A stretch of DNA of 64,000 nt from Carpediemonas membranifera (lineage: Eukaryota; Fornicata): the NCBI GenBank assembly GCA_019828565.1, contig JAHDYR010000012.1, positions 806,001-870,000 of the forward strand, read 5' to 3'. The notes beneath the pieces were generated by a model. That model saw nothing but the letters and a program-made list of their open reading frames with translations. It was not told the DNA's origin and did not search any database. Positions 1 to 10,100 of this stretch are shown here, one piece after another (the stretch's first letter is position 1; each line of letters starts with the position of its first letter). The translations under genes and the position numbers were made by a program.

Positions 1-311
1 GCCACCGAGCCGCTGCTGAGCTCCAAGCGAAGGCCAGAGGTCGATGACCTCAATTCAATCGGTAAGCTGCTGAGAGCGGCCGCCAGAGAGGGCCAGTGGC
101 GCTTGATCTCTGGGCCGACGAGCAATACGGGCCCAGCAGAGCAGGAGCTGCCCTCGTCGTCCGAGGAGACCTCAATAACGCTTTCAACGCACTGAGCTGC
201 CTGGCTTTGCTCGATTCGGGCAACAAGCCGCGTCAGCATTCCATCATGCCGGGACCTACAAAACCCGCAGGCGGCCCTCTGGTGTGGCTGGAGGAGGCAG
301 CGTCGGGCTGA
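1..311 (+). CDS. C-terminal coding fragment running in from the left edge
   Basis: The sequence is open in frame 1 from the window edge to a TGA at 193-195. A second open frame (66-311) ends in the tract GGPLVWLEEAASG and has codon composition similar to the neighbouring genes. The simplest reading is the 3' end of a gene that starts outside the window, with a frame change (short intron or indel) between about 63 and 96. No family is recognised. No clear GTAAA signal follows either stop. Both frames could be chance, so this is only a pointer for whoever has the sequence to the left. Confidence 0.25.
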
Positions 312-389
312 CCAGACACATGCTGAGCCAGCTGTGGGGTGCACTTTTGGGAGGTGTCATTAGACTCAACAATTCTAACGAACAAGAAC

Positions 390-842
390 ATGGAGAGGAC
401 GCCGCAATTGCTGGATGCTCTTGTGAAGAACGATCTCAAACTCTTTCACACACTCCTACAGAATGCTCAAAGAACCCCAGAAAACCTTTATCTGGTAAAA
501 CTCGCGAGTGCCCTTGAAACTGGGTTCACAACCACTATAGTCGAGACGATCACATCCTGCTCGTTCTTGCAGTTTCACGAGGCCCTTGGACTGATTCTGC
601 AGCACGTCCAGGCGTCCGCGCTCGCCAACCTCCGCGTGGCCACCCGATCAATCCCCGTGGAGGCCGCCCCCAGCCTTCTCGCGGTGCCCCCGGACCAGCT
701 GGAGGCCTACTGCGCGGCCAATGACATGAATGTGTCCGGCGGTGTCATCGACATCCACCACCCGTCGGGCCGCGGGCTGCGGGACCTACCCGGTCTCTCG
801 TCACTGACCCAGTTCGTCGCCACCGTCGAGAGCGTCGTCTGA
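390..842 (+). CDS. small helical protein, possible CSN8/PSMD8/eIF3K-type winged helix
   Basis: A 150-residue protein. The start is placed at the ATG at 390 (MERTPQLLDAL...), because the in-frame sequence upstream contains no better ATG. The N-terminal two thirds are helical (LLDALVKNDLKLFHTLLQ). Residues about 85-125 (IPVEAAPSLLAVPPDQLEAY, then GGVIDI) have the helix-helix-strand pattern of the winged-helix end of the CSN8/PSMD8/eIF3K family, which sits in the COP9 signalosome, proteasome lid or eIF3. That match is by eye and weak, and the protein is shorter than the roughly 200 residues usual in the family. The stop is followed within 2 nt by AGTAAAG. It faces the IQ-motif gene tail to tail, 24 nt apart. 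Confidence 0.5.
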   Translation: MERTPQLLDALVKNDLKLFHTLLQNAQRTPENLYLVKLASALETGFTTTIVETITSCSFLQFHEALGLILQHVQASALANLRVATRSIPVEAAPSLLAVPPDQLEAYCAANDMNVSGGVIDIHHPSGRGLRDLPGLSSLTQFVATVESVV

Positions 843-843
843 G

Positions 844-850
844 AGTAAAG
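844..850 (+). terminator. poly(A)-type signal AGTAAAG
   Basis: AGTAAAG starts 1 nt after the TGA of the 390-842 gene. It belongs to a (A/G/C)(G)TAAA motif found at or just after most stops in this window. Confidence 0.55.
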
Positions 851-866
851 CACATAGCCGTCTAGT

Positions 867-2324
867 TTAGTACTCCTCGGGCTCGGGGGCCGGCGGGTCC
901 GGCAGGGGCAGTGTCTCGAGCAGGGCGAACGACTCGTCCTCATCGATCAGCGGGCTCACGCGGCGGGCCTCACCGAGCGCCACCGCACGCACGCGAGCCG
1001 CTAATATTCGCGCAACGTGCTCAGCAATGACGTTGTCGGGCTGGCGCAGGGCGTCGACGTCATCGTCCGTGACGGCCTTTCGCTTCTGCTTCTTAAGTGC
1101 GGCCTTGACGACCTGGCTGGACGCCGCGGCCTTCTTCTTGCGGGCCTCCTTGAGTGCACGGTCCCGCTCCCGCGTGAGCCGCAGGGTCAGCCACACCCGC
1201 TCCCAGTCCCTTAAACTGCGGGTTAGTACGACCTCCTTCGCCTCGAGGGACAGACGATGCCGCCGGTACGTCCGCTGGACAGTGACAACGCACCACCGGA
1301 ACTGTCGGATGGCCGTGTTGATGCCCGCCGTGTGGCGCAGTTCGGCGATGAACTCCACCACAGTCGTTGTCGCCCGGGCCTTGCTCTGGACCCGTCGCCG
1401 GAGCATGTAGCTGAAGATCACCGCCTGTATGGACCCCATTGCCGCCTCCCGCCGAGCCTGTACCGCCCGCAGGATCTTACCGCGCCAGGCGGTCTGGACG
1501 AGGGTCGCGGCCGTGTCTCGCTTGACCTGCTCCAGCCGGGTCGCCCGCACGGACACCAGCAGCGACACAATCGCCTGGTGCCGCGCCAGCATCGCTGTGG
1601 CCAGGCGCCACCGCCCTCTCTGGAGCTGCAGGGCCGTCGACCGCACCGCCAGCCGCTGGAGGGCCGTCATGCCGTTGTCCCTTCGGCCCGACCGCGACAG
1701 CACGAGCTCCCGCCGCATCTGCTCGCGCTCCTTGTTGTGCTTGACGACGAACTCCAACCGGGCGTTGTGGGCCTCGGCGCGCTGCTCGAGCCGGGTCCGG
1801 ACAAGGTCGGGCGTCCGTGCCCCAGCCGCGCGCTTGTTGTCGACTATCATGTTCCGCCGCCCGTACGACCGCACGAACGCCGCGGCCCTCTCGCTTCTCA
1901 CAACGGCGGCCCGGGCCTCGAGCTCCTTGCGGCCCTGGTCGTCCCGGTACTGCGCCATGCGGAGCTGGAGCCGCTTGCTGGTCGTCATGTGCTCGTCGTC
2001 GAGGCTCTCCGTGTGCTGCCGCGACATGGCGGCCATGTCTGGCCCGTTGTCGGGCCTCGTCAGGTCGGCGACGTGGTCATCGCGGGGACGGACGGGCGCC
2101 TCGCCGTCAATCGTGGCGAATATGGCTTCTACTGTCTCATTCCACTTGCCAGGATGCGTCGTCTTCGCTCTTCTCCCAACGTGAAGCGTGGTAGCAGGCC
2201 TCCGAACGCCACTGCTCGAACTGACGTCTAAACGAGATAGATGTTCCTCTAACTCGTTGTTACACCTTCTTGTGATGTCTGTGAGCGCTGTTTGAGGCCG
2301 AGCATTGGCGGCCTTGCCAAACAT
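867..2324 (-). CDS. IQ-motif, basic coiled-coil protein (flagellar-type)
   Basis: A 485-residue, Arg-rich, strongly helical protein. Three IQ-like calmodulin-binding helices are visible: residues about 272-290 (ATLVQTAWRGKILRA), 297-313 (SIQAVIFSYMLRRR) and 344-360 (VVTVQRTYRRHR). Residues 118-210 and 370-420 are charged coiled coil (KEARKKKAAASS...). The C-terminus is acidic and Pro-rich. Proteins of this build are common in axonemes and basal bodies, where they bind calmodulin; that role is inference. The start is the first ATG of the frame (MFGKAANARPQ), about 170 nt from the divergent armadillo gene. The stop TAA lies in TACTAAACTAG, the CTAAA variant of the local 3' signal. Confidence 0.75.
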   Translation of the reverse strand: MFGKAANARPQTALTDITRRCNNELEEHLSRLDVSSSSGVRRPATTLHVGRRAKTTHPGKWNETVEAIFATIDGEAPVRPRDDHVADLTRPDNGPDMAAMSRQHTESLDDEHMTTSKRLQLRMAQYRDDQGRKELEARAAVVRSERAAAFVRSYGRRNMIVDNKRAAGARTPDLVRTRLEQRAEAHNARLEFVVKHNKEREQMRRELVLSRSGRRDNGMTALQRLAVRSTALQLQRGRWRLATAMLARHQAIVSLLVSVRATRLEQVKRDTAATLVQTAWRGKILRAVQARREAAMGSIQAVIFSYMLRRRVQSKARATTTVVEFIAELRHTAGINTAIRQFRWCVVTVQRTYRRHRLSLEAKEVVLTRSLRDWERVWLTLRLTRERDRALKEARKKKAAASSQVVKAALKKQKRKAVTDDDVDALRQPDNVIAEHVARILAARVRAVALGEARRVSPLIDEDESFALLETLPLPDPPAPEPEEY

Positions 2325-2492
2325 TCGATTCGGTCGTTGTTCTGATGGATGCCGACCAAAATTTCGCCAACCGACCAGCGGAACCTGGCCCGCTGGGGCC
2401 GATGCCAGCCCCGGCAGCGGCTAGTCTCAGCCACGGCATTCCGCCGCACAAGCTGACCATATTCTGCGAAATTCTCATTCCACGCAACTTGC

Positions 2493-5064
2493 ATGGCTAA
2501 GTCTCCGTTGTACACGAAGCTTCGATCAGCAGTTGCTAATGTTATGGAATGCCGCGATGAGAGCATCAACCACGCCTTTGACGAGGTGATAGACATAGTT
2601 CGGGCCAATCTGTCCGACGAGCCCTGTACGTTCCCCCAAACACACTCATACAGGCGTGAATGTAGCCGTAGCGTTCTTTGACGACGTGACGCCGCTGATT
2701 CTGGACAGCGAGGTGATATACGCGGCCACGGTGGACGATATATTGGACATCCTGCTCGACCTCTGCAACGCCGGCTTCAGCAAGGCGGGCGTCGAGGCCT
2801 TCCGCATCTTCAGCAAGCTCCTGATGTCCGACGCCGACCTGCTGGACCGTTTCCAGCCGACCAGGTCGCGTCTGATGAAGCTCGACCTCCCCCGCCACAT
2901 CATGAGTCGGGACGCGGCCGTCCGTGGCCTGGCGCTGGACACAGCGCTGATGCTGCTGTACCACGAGGACACGCTGGTCATTGAGGACATCACGACCGAC
3001 ACGAAGATCAAGTCCGTGATCGCCTGGACAGAGCGGAAGCGGGCGTACCGCGCCGCACAGGCGACCAGGCAGGAGCTCAGCGCGCTGAAGGACACCACCG
3101 ACAGCCACACGGCGACCGTGAACAGCCTGCTGGTCCGCACATCCGAGCACGGCGAGCACCTCGCCCGGCTGCGAAGGGAGACGGACGGGCTGCTGGCGAC
3201 GGCCGAGGAGAGCACCGCCGCCATCCGGTCGCTGGAGACGAGGGCGGACACAGTGGAGCGGCATGTCCAGCGGCTGCTGCAGGACGCCGCGGGGCACGGG
3301 GCCTCGATCGACGGGCTGACGACCGCGACGAACGACACGCGCGTGCACGTTGAGTCGCTGACCAAGGCGTACGCGGACATGTCGGGCAACCTCGCCGCTG
3401 TCCGCGAGATCATGGGGGAGTTCCGCACCGCACTGGGCCAGACAGCCGCCCGACTCGAGAGGGACCTCGGGGGCCGCATCAGCGAGGTCAAGGACACCGC
3501 GGAGGGCCTCGAGAGGCGCGTGGTGGGCCTGACAGATGGACTCGAGCGGACCCGGGCGTCGATGGCCAGGGACGTTTCGGACCTGCGCCAGTCGGCCGAG
3601 AGGGCGGCGGTGGAGATGGGCGAGAGGGCGAGCAAGGTCGAGCGGGCAGCAGACGCACTCGGCCGGGATGTGGAGCGGGTGGAGAGCAGGGTCGAGAGCG
3701 GACTGGACGAGCTGCACCGTGTCACACGGGCCGGTGACGAGGCCCTCGGTGCCCGCGTCGGGGGCATCGAGACGACCGCCAAGGAGCTTGCTGGGCGTCT
3801 GCAGGATGCCACGGGGCAGCTGAACGGGCTGACGGGCACTGTGACGAAGCATCAGATGAGCATCGACAACGTCGTCGCCCAGAATAAGGAGAGCCTCAAG
3901 GTTGCCAAGCAGGCCAGCAGCAAGATCGCCGACGTCACCACCCGGACGCTGAAGATCGCCGCGGAGCTGAAGACCGCGCAGGACGAGGCCCGCAAGCACT
4001 CCGAGACGATCACGGGGCTCGAGACGAAGGCCATGGCCTACGACGAGCGCATCAGCGACGTCTACAACCGGTCGAGCCAGCTGTTGTCCTCTACCCAGCA
4101 GGAGCTGCAGCGGTCCCAGCGGAAGATCGACCAGACGCAGGCCTTCCTCAGCACGCAGGCCGAGGACAAGCTCGACGAGCTGGCCCGGACGAGGCCACCG
4201 CACTCGCCGACAGTCGGCGGGGGCGAGATCGACACGAAACTGAGGGCGCTGCAGTGGGTCGCCCGCAACTCTGCCTGGATGGACGCCGACAAGATCACCC
4301 GGTCGGTATCAGAGTTCACCGTGTGGGCCGCGGACCACCCGGGCGTGCTGAGGGCGACGCCGGCCCAGCGGGACGCCCTGAGGGACTGTGCGAGCGCCAT
4401 CCGGTGCTGCCTCGACGCCGCGGACGACGACCAGCAGGCCAAGCTGGCCGGGCTGCTCCGTCTGCTGCGATGCATCCTGCTGTCCGAGGCCAGCTGTGCC
4501 GAGCTCGCACATTCCGACCCGGCCCTGCTGCAGGAGGCCGTGGAGCTGACACACGGCCCGGATGCCGTCGTCGGGGCCGTCCTGGACGCCTTGGCCGAGG
4601 CGTGCTGTGTCGAGGAGAGCGCCGCGGTGCTGCTCCAGACGCCCCTGCTCGACCGCCTCCTCGACGCCGTCCAGGGTTCCAACGACGACACCAAGCGCCG
4701 CGCCCTGCTGACGACCCGGCACCTGGCCCGGCATGACAAGGCCGTCGAGCGGATGGCGACGCACCGGCTGACTGGCCAGCTGATCGCGATGCTGAAGAGC
4801 CGGGTACCGGGCCCCGTCATGGACCAGCTCTGCCCGGCCGTCCGCAACCTCTGCAGGTCCGAGGCCATCGTCACACAGCTCGACAGGGCCGGGGCGGTGC
4901 CGGTGCTCATCACGCTGCTGAGACAGGCTGAGGCGGGCGGCGAGCGGGCCAAGCACGTCACAGCGACGCTGCGAGCGTGCAGCAAGGACGTCAACGTCCA
5001 GAAGTACCTCAAGGCCGAGGGCGTGCTCGACGTTCTCGGCATCCGGTACCCGCTGGTCAAGTAA
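2493..5064 (+). CDS. coiled-coil protein with C-terminal armadillo-like repeats
   Basis: Two exons, 2493-2625 and 2654-5064, joined across a 28-nt phase-1 intron, give 847 residues. The joint reads ...LSDEP-C-VNVAVAFFDDV, restoring one frame from the ATG at 2493. Residues 1-150 are helical. Residues about 160-560 form a long coiled coil (repeated LE..A, VERHVQRLLQDAAG, DVERVESRVESGL). Residues about 590-847 are helical repeats of armadillo type (LLDRLLDAVQGSND, VPVLITLLRQAEAGGE, LRACSKDVNVQKYL). ARM-plus-coiled-coil proteins usually scaffold cytoskeletal or ciliary assemblies; the specific role here is unknown. The stop codon lies inside AGTAAAG. PARN follows tail to tail, 21 nt away. Confidence 0.85.
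2626..2653 (+). other. 28-nt intron in the armadillo gene
   Basis: Donor GTACGT, acceptor CTCATACAG. Removing exactly 28 nt fuses the frame beginning at ATG 2493 (44 codons plus 1 nt) to the long frame that lacks an ATG of its own at its 5' end. Length, donor and acceptor match the introns in the PIF1, Swi5 and CXorf65-like genes. Confidence 0.85.
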
Positions 5065-5066
5065 AG
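5060..5066 (+). terminator. AGTAAAG signal containing the stop codon
   Basis: The TAA stop of the armadillo gene (5062-5064) is embedded in AG-TAA-AG. The same arrangement ends the PIF1, NFX1-type and 47738-48978 genes. Confidence 0.55.
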
Positions 5067-5085
5067 TGTAACATTATTTAGCAGT

Positions 5086-6322
5086 CTAGTCGCGGGGGTC
5101 AGGCAGCACCGGGTCCTCCCCAGCCAGGTTCATGTACGTCCGCACCGTCCCGTAAATGGGCACACGGTTCACCTCTCCGCAGCTGGCCAGGGCCATCGCA
5201 GGGTCAGAGTTGTGCAGTTTAAGGGCTGCGAACAGCAGGCCGGTCATGAGGGCGTCGTACCCGGCCTCGTGGGGGTGGCCGCCGTTCACGTACCTGTCGT
5301 GGCCCTCAGCCCACTGGACGTCGATGGGGTGGGCCTTTATGGATGTGGAGTAGGCGTCCCCGAGCTGAGACCTGATGGGAACGGGCAGGTTCGCCGTGAT
5401 GTACTTCGTGTCGACCACACAGGGAAGCAGGTCCGCGAGGAGGCGCTTGTACTCGGTGTAAACCGAGGGCAGGGTGCCGACAAAGAACTGCCGCAGGAGG
5501 AAGAGGAGGTCCAGGAAGCCGTTGTGGGTCACCACGGGCTTCCCACTTGCGCCCACGGCCGTCATGACCTCCCTGACGCCGATCATGCCGCGTATTGACC
5601 GTTCGAAGTCCCGACGCTCCCAGAAGGCGGCGGCCTCCTCGGGAGACGCGGGCTTGAGCATGTGGTTGTCGACAACGACAGGGACGGCCAGGCCCTCCCT
5701 CATGCCCTTCCAGACGAGGCGGCGTGCCCAGTTGTTGAGGTGACCCATGAACACCGGCCTGCCCTGGGCCAGCTCGGCGTTGGCCGTCGCGAAGAACGCC
5801 GCGACCTCGGCGAGGTCATCGGGGTACGGGTCCGGGCCGGGAACAGTCTCCATTGCCTCCAGGGCCTTCTGCTCCGGCACCGAGAGGCTCGTCACGCCCG
5901 TCCGCACCCACTCGTTGAAGTCGAAGTGGTTCTGCTGCAGGAAGGTGAGCACCCACGAGTGCACCATAAAGCGGGCGTTCTTGGGCGGCATGATGTACAT
6001 GTTGAAGGCCCGGCACTTGAGCGGCAAGGAGCGGTTCGCAGGGCCCGCCAGCTTGAAGAAGCTGATGCCGAACTGACAGACGAGGAAGCCGTCGGAGTCC
6101 AGCGCGTCCTTGTAGCGCGGTTCGACCTTGTTGTCGAGGGAGAGCTTGCCCTTGGTCTTGCTGGCGAGCTGGCGGTCAGACTTGGAGAGCCCAGTCATCT
6201 CCATGTCGATGGAGCAGTAATCGCACCACTCCACGGCCTCCAGCATCTCTTGCCGCTTATCATACCAGTCTATGTTATATCTAAAGGGGGATGATCGAAC
6301 TCTGTGCGGTAACAGCGGACAT
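5086..6322 (-). CDS. PARN: PARN-like poly(A)-specific 3'-5' exoribonuclease
   Basis: On the minus strand, exon 1 is 6322-6301 and exon 2 is 6269-5086, separated by a 31-nt intron, giving 401 residues. All DEDDh nuclease residues are visible: D29 and E31 in CSIDMEMTGL, D261 in VVTHNGFLDLLF, and H341 and D346 in HEAGYDALMTG. The family removes poly(A) tails or trims small-RNA 3' ends. Splicing gives the N-terminus MSAVTAQNWYDKRQEMLEAV, at the length expected before the first catalytic Asp in PARN; without it the frame has a long unrelated leader. At 401 residues it is shorter than animal PARN (about 640), and I see no RRM or R3H domain, so it is close to a bare catalytic domain. TOE1/PNLDC1-type assignment remains possible. 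The EFCAB10-like gene diverges 187 bp upstream. Confidence 0.88.
6270..6300 (-). other. 31-nt intron in the PARN-like gene
   Basis: Donor GTTCGA, acceptor ATAACATAG, read on the minus strand. Exon 1 is only 22 nt (MSAVTAQ plus one base). Removal changes frame and yields a family-like PARN N-terminus. Confidence 0.8.
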
Positions 6323-6509
6323 TTCGTTCTTGGAATAATGGCCGTGTCGCAAAACGACTCAGGAATGGAGTCGCACAGGCAACTGCGAGCCCAGCGTGTC
6401 CTTGCGATGTATTGCACTGCCTCATCATCCCCCTCCTTGACCCGGAATCGACTTAGCGACTTGGCAAATCTTCTCCAGAAATCTGCACGAACGAAGCAAA
6501 ACTCTCCAT

Positions 6510-6875
6510 ATGAACCAGACAGAGACACTAGAATACCTCCAAAAGCACAAGATTGACAAACTGGTCCACATACTGGCCTCGCAAGCGGCATTTCACCAGC
6601 CTGACGGCGACTTGTACAGCTTTTTCCACCAGAAGATGGAAGAGATCATTGCCGCACAGCGGAAGGGGGAGAAGATATCTCTCTTCTCGCCTGAAGACCT
6701 GCGGACGATCTTCAACATGTACGACCCACTCAGCCACGGCACGCTGCAGGGCCCTGCCATCGCCACGGCCCTGGACAACATGGGGCTCGGCGGCATCAAG
6801 GAGGCGCCCGCGTCAGCGACTGTGGAGCAGTTTGTATCACTAGCGGAGCAGTGTCAGGCGGAGTACTTCTCCTGA
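6510..6875 (+). CDS. EFCAB10-like protein (Dpy-30/RIIa docking helix pair plus EF-hand region)
   Basis: A 121-residue protein from the ATG at 6510. Residues 6-45 (EYLQKHKIDKLVHILA... YSFFHQKMEEI) have the Dpy-30/RIIa dimerisation-docking pattern. Residues about 60-95 (FSPEDLRTIFNMYDPLSHGT ... ALDNMGL) look like an EF-hand pair whose first loop is degenerate. This order matches EFCAB10, a small protein associated with cilia in animals; a radial-spoke or axonemal adaptor role is inferred. The length fits the family. The stop is followed 11 nt later by TGTAAAT. Confidence 0.75.
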   Translation: MNQTETLEYLQKHKIDKLVHILASQAAFHQPDGDLYSFFHQKMEEIIAAQRKGEKISLFSPEDLRTIFNMYDPLSHGTLQGPAIATALDNMGLGGIKEAPASATVEQFVSLAEQCQAEYFS

Positions 6876-6886
6876 GCACACACTGG

Positions 6887-6893
6887 TGTAAAT
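6887..6893 (+). terminator. TGTAAAT 3' signal
   Basis: TGTAAAT lies 11 nt after the stop of the EFCAB10-like gene. From here to about 7155 I see no gene other than the possible upstream start of the next one. Confidence 0.45.
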
Positions 6894-7155
6894 GTAGCGC
6901 CGAGGGGTTAATGGTAAATGGAGACCAAATGAAAGGAGTGAGGAGTGTGATAGGGCTCACGGGCGAAGCGCCTGTCACTGTCGAATACCAGAGAATGGCA
7001 AATTCGACCGAATCTCTGCGTGCTTGTCAGGCTGGCAGACTGCGTTGGTGTTGATGCCGAATATGTCCAAAAATGGTCTGAGCGCGACTCGATCTCGCAA
7101 TCTCCCCGAGTCGTTTTTCAGTTGGTTCATCCACCCGAACTCAGTCAAAATCAGC

Positions 7156-10100
7156 ATGCAGGCCCGAATAGATCGAGCACGGCAAGAAGTGATAGAAGCA
7201 ACAACAATACAAGCCCAACTCAAGGCCAAGGCGCGTTTAGTGAGGGTTCTATTCGAGTGCAAAATGTTTGCAGAGATAATTGCTATTGGACGCCCCGTAA
7301 TGAGCCTAGATGTCCCCATACCGCTCTCATTGCCACTTCTTTGCGGCAAGGCGGCTTATTTCCTCGAGATGTTCCCCCTTGCGGAGGGATTCTACACCCG
7401 TGTCCTCATGATGGAGCCCTCCAATGTCCACGCGTACCTGGGCCTGTTCGAGGTCCACACCAACCGCAAGGTGATTACAGAGGAGCGCTGTCGCCGCTAC
7501 CTGGCGGACATGGACCAGCTCGAGCGGCACATGCCGCCCGACGACCACCGGCTGGCGAATTGCCAGCGAATATTCCTTCGCTCCCAGTTGATCGACCCCC
7601 AGACCGACACCAGCACCATCGTCGAGGCAGCGGACGCTGCATGCACGATCCCCCGCATCATTGGGGCGATTGAGGACCTCGAGGCCGCCCTGGCCCACGC
7701 CATCCCCCGGAACAGCCCACACCGGGACTTCGAGATCTCGTGCTGGAACCAGGTCTACACCCGCCTGCTGTCCGAGACGGAGCGGTGGCTGGCAGTCGAG
7801 GTCGACTCGCTGGCCAACCAGAAGGCCCTGAGGACGAGGCGCCCCACCCTGGCGGACATCCCCACAGAGGTCAGGGCCCGCGTGTCCCTCCGCCGCCTGA
7901 CGTTCGAGTTCCAGTGCAAGGCCCAGCCGTACATCGAGCCGCAGGGCAGCTACATGACGACGAATCCGCCCCACGCAGGCCTGTTCGACGTCCTCGTGCA
8001 TCTCAAGCGCTTCGGGCATGCCGACGACCTCTGGGACGACGCCATGGTCCGTGTGGCCCGTCTGGTGCTCGGCACGGGCCACCCCGCTGCCTTCGCCCTG
8101 CTGCGGACGATGGTCGGCGCCCACCAGAGCGAGCAGGCGGACCTCCTGAGATACGCGTTCCCCGCCCTGCAGACGACAGACGGGCGGGGCGCGATGGTGG
8201 TGGTGCCGCCCGTGTCGATACACGAGCTCGACTTTGCCATCCCCATCGGCCACCAGGCCATCCTCGCGGGCGACCGGACGAGGCTGAAACCGCTCTACTA
8301 CGCCGACGACGTCACCGCGGTCGACCTTCTCCGCGGCGGGACGTCCCAGCAGCTGGCGTCCATGCTCTTGCTGACGCCCTTCGCGGCCCTGGGCATCGCT
8401 CAGGCCGCCATCACGGACGGCGTGATGTCCACCTCGTACGAGGCCATGAACGGCCCCATCGTCGCCGCTGAGTACGTCATCGCCAACGCGGCGCTTTTTG
8501 GGCGATCTGCGGCCCTCCTGAACCCCCTCGCCCCCCTCTCGACACAGCTCGACACCGTCCAGTCGACCATGCCACCCGACATCATGGCCAAGTACATCAG
8601 GGCCAAGGCGCTGACCAAGGTGTCCCAGAAGTCTGCCGCCATGGCCCTGCTGGACACGCTCCCCGACCTCCCCGTCATCGTGCTGCAGCGCGTCCTCATC
8701 GCCATGCAGGACGACTCGTGTCCGGAGTCCAGACGCCGCGCCGCACTCGAGAAAGCCCTCGAGATCGTCCCTGCGAACCCCACCGTCGCTAACGGGATCG
8801 CCCGCATCATGAACCGAGCCCTGGCAACCCAGCTCGCCGACCCCGCCGCAGCGCCCCCGGTCGTCTCGGTGTTCGAGCCACGTGGTGTCGTCGGAGAGAA
8901 CACCGCACTCGCAGCGATCGCCCACGCTCGTGTGGGGGGAGACCGCCACACCACCCAGCATGCGCTGCTCATGGCCGGGCGGTGCAGCGTCGACGCCGTG
9001 GTGCGGCGCCGCTACTTCCTTGAGGCCGCGAACTCCAGGCTGTCCCCGCTGGTGCTGGCCCACGCGGCGGTGTACGATGGCACCCCCCGCGCCCACGGCC
9101 GCCTTCTCTTCCGGTACTTCATGAGCGTCATCGAGAACCAGGGCGGCGGCACACCTGTCATGGCCCAGCTCGCGTTCCTGCGGGCCGCCCAATTAGCCGG
9201 CCTCGTGGACAGTGCAGCCCGCGTCATGCTGACCAGGTTGCCGCGGTCACCGATGACGAACCTGCTGCAGGCCATGTCCCGTCGGGGCGATGCCCTCTAT
9301 GCCATGGACGACCCGCTCATCCGGATCCACCCGCTGGCCTCTCTGCTGGCCGCCGAGCACTTCTTGGCCGGCGACCAGCCCGCCCGGGCCGCCGAGTACG
9401 CCAAGCAGGCCCTGAGAGCGATCCAGAACATCGGCATCGTGCCCCACATCGGCCGCGAGTTCCAGGCCGTCTTCGGCCGGCTCGACCCCGCCCTGGCCCC
9501 GAGGGCGCAGTTGGCGCTGGACAATGCGACGGCCCGCAGCGCCCCCATTCCCCTCCTACTGGCGACGTCGAACTGTCCCGAGCTCTGCAGTGCCATCTGC
9601 CGCCGCATCACTACCTGCTGCGGGGCGGCCTTGACGGTCCTCGAACCGGCCTTCACCGCCATGGACGTCCTCGTGCGGGCCGAGACCGTTGTCCTCGCCG
9701 CCTGCTTCGACAAGGCGGCCGGCAAGACCGGCTTCGACGCCATTCTGGCACGGACTGCGGCCGACCTCGAGAACATCTCCGGCCCAGCTGCCGCAGTCGC
9801 CCTTGCTGAGGTCCGGCTCGAGCAGGCGCTGCTCGGAGTCGACCCTGTGACTAACGCGTTCCGGGCTATCACGGCCCTCGCCCCGATGACGAACTTCCGG
9901 GTTCGGCCCATGGTGCCGCTTCTACACGGCGTGGCTGTACTTGTCCTTAAGGTGCACGGCGAGGAGGCCGAGACGACCGACCTGGGTCCGCTGACGGTTG
10001 CCCCGACCGTGATGGTCGCCGCCGCCAAGGCGCTGCGCTACCTATCCGGTCTGGAGACGGGTACGGCCGCCCTTGCCGAGTACCAGCGGTCGGTCGTCGG

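Noticed and set aside
1257-2231. Long GC-rich reading frames antisense to the IQ-motif gene, and similar ones opposite most genes.
   Set aside because: They are shadows caused by strong third-position GC; they lack domains and start or stop signals of their own.
6507-6512. CATATG giving ATG starts on both strands, suggesting head-to-head PARN and EFCAB10-like genes with no gap.
   Set aside because: The minus-strand ATG cannot be joined in frame to the nuclease. The 31-nt intron model gives a proper PARN start at 6322 instead.
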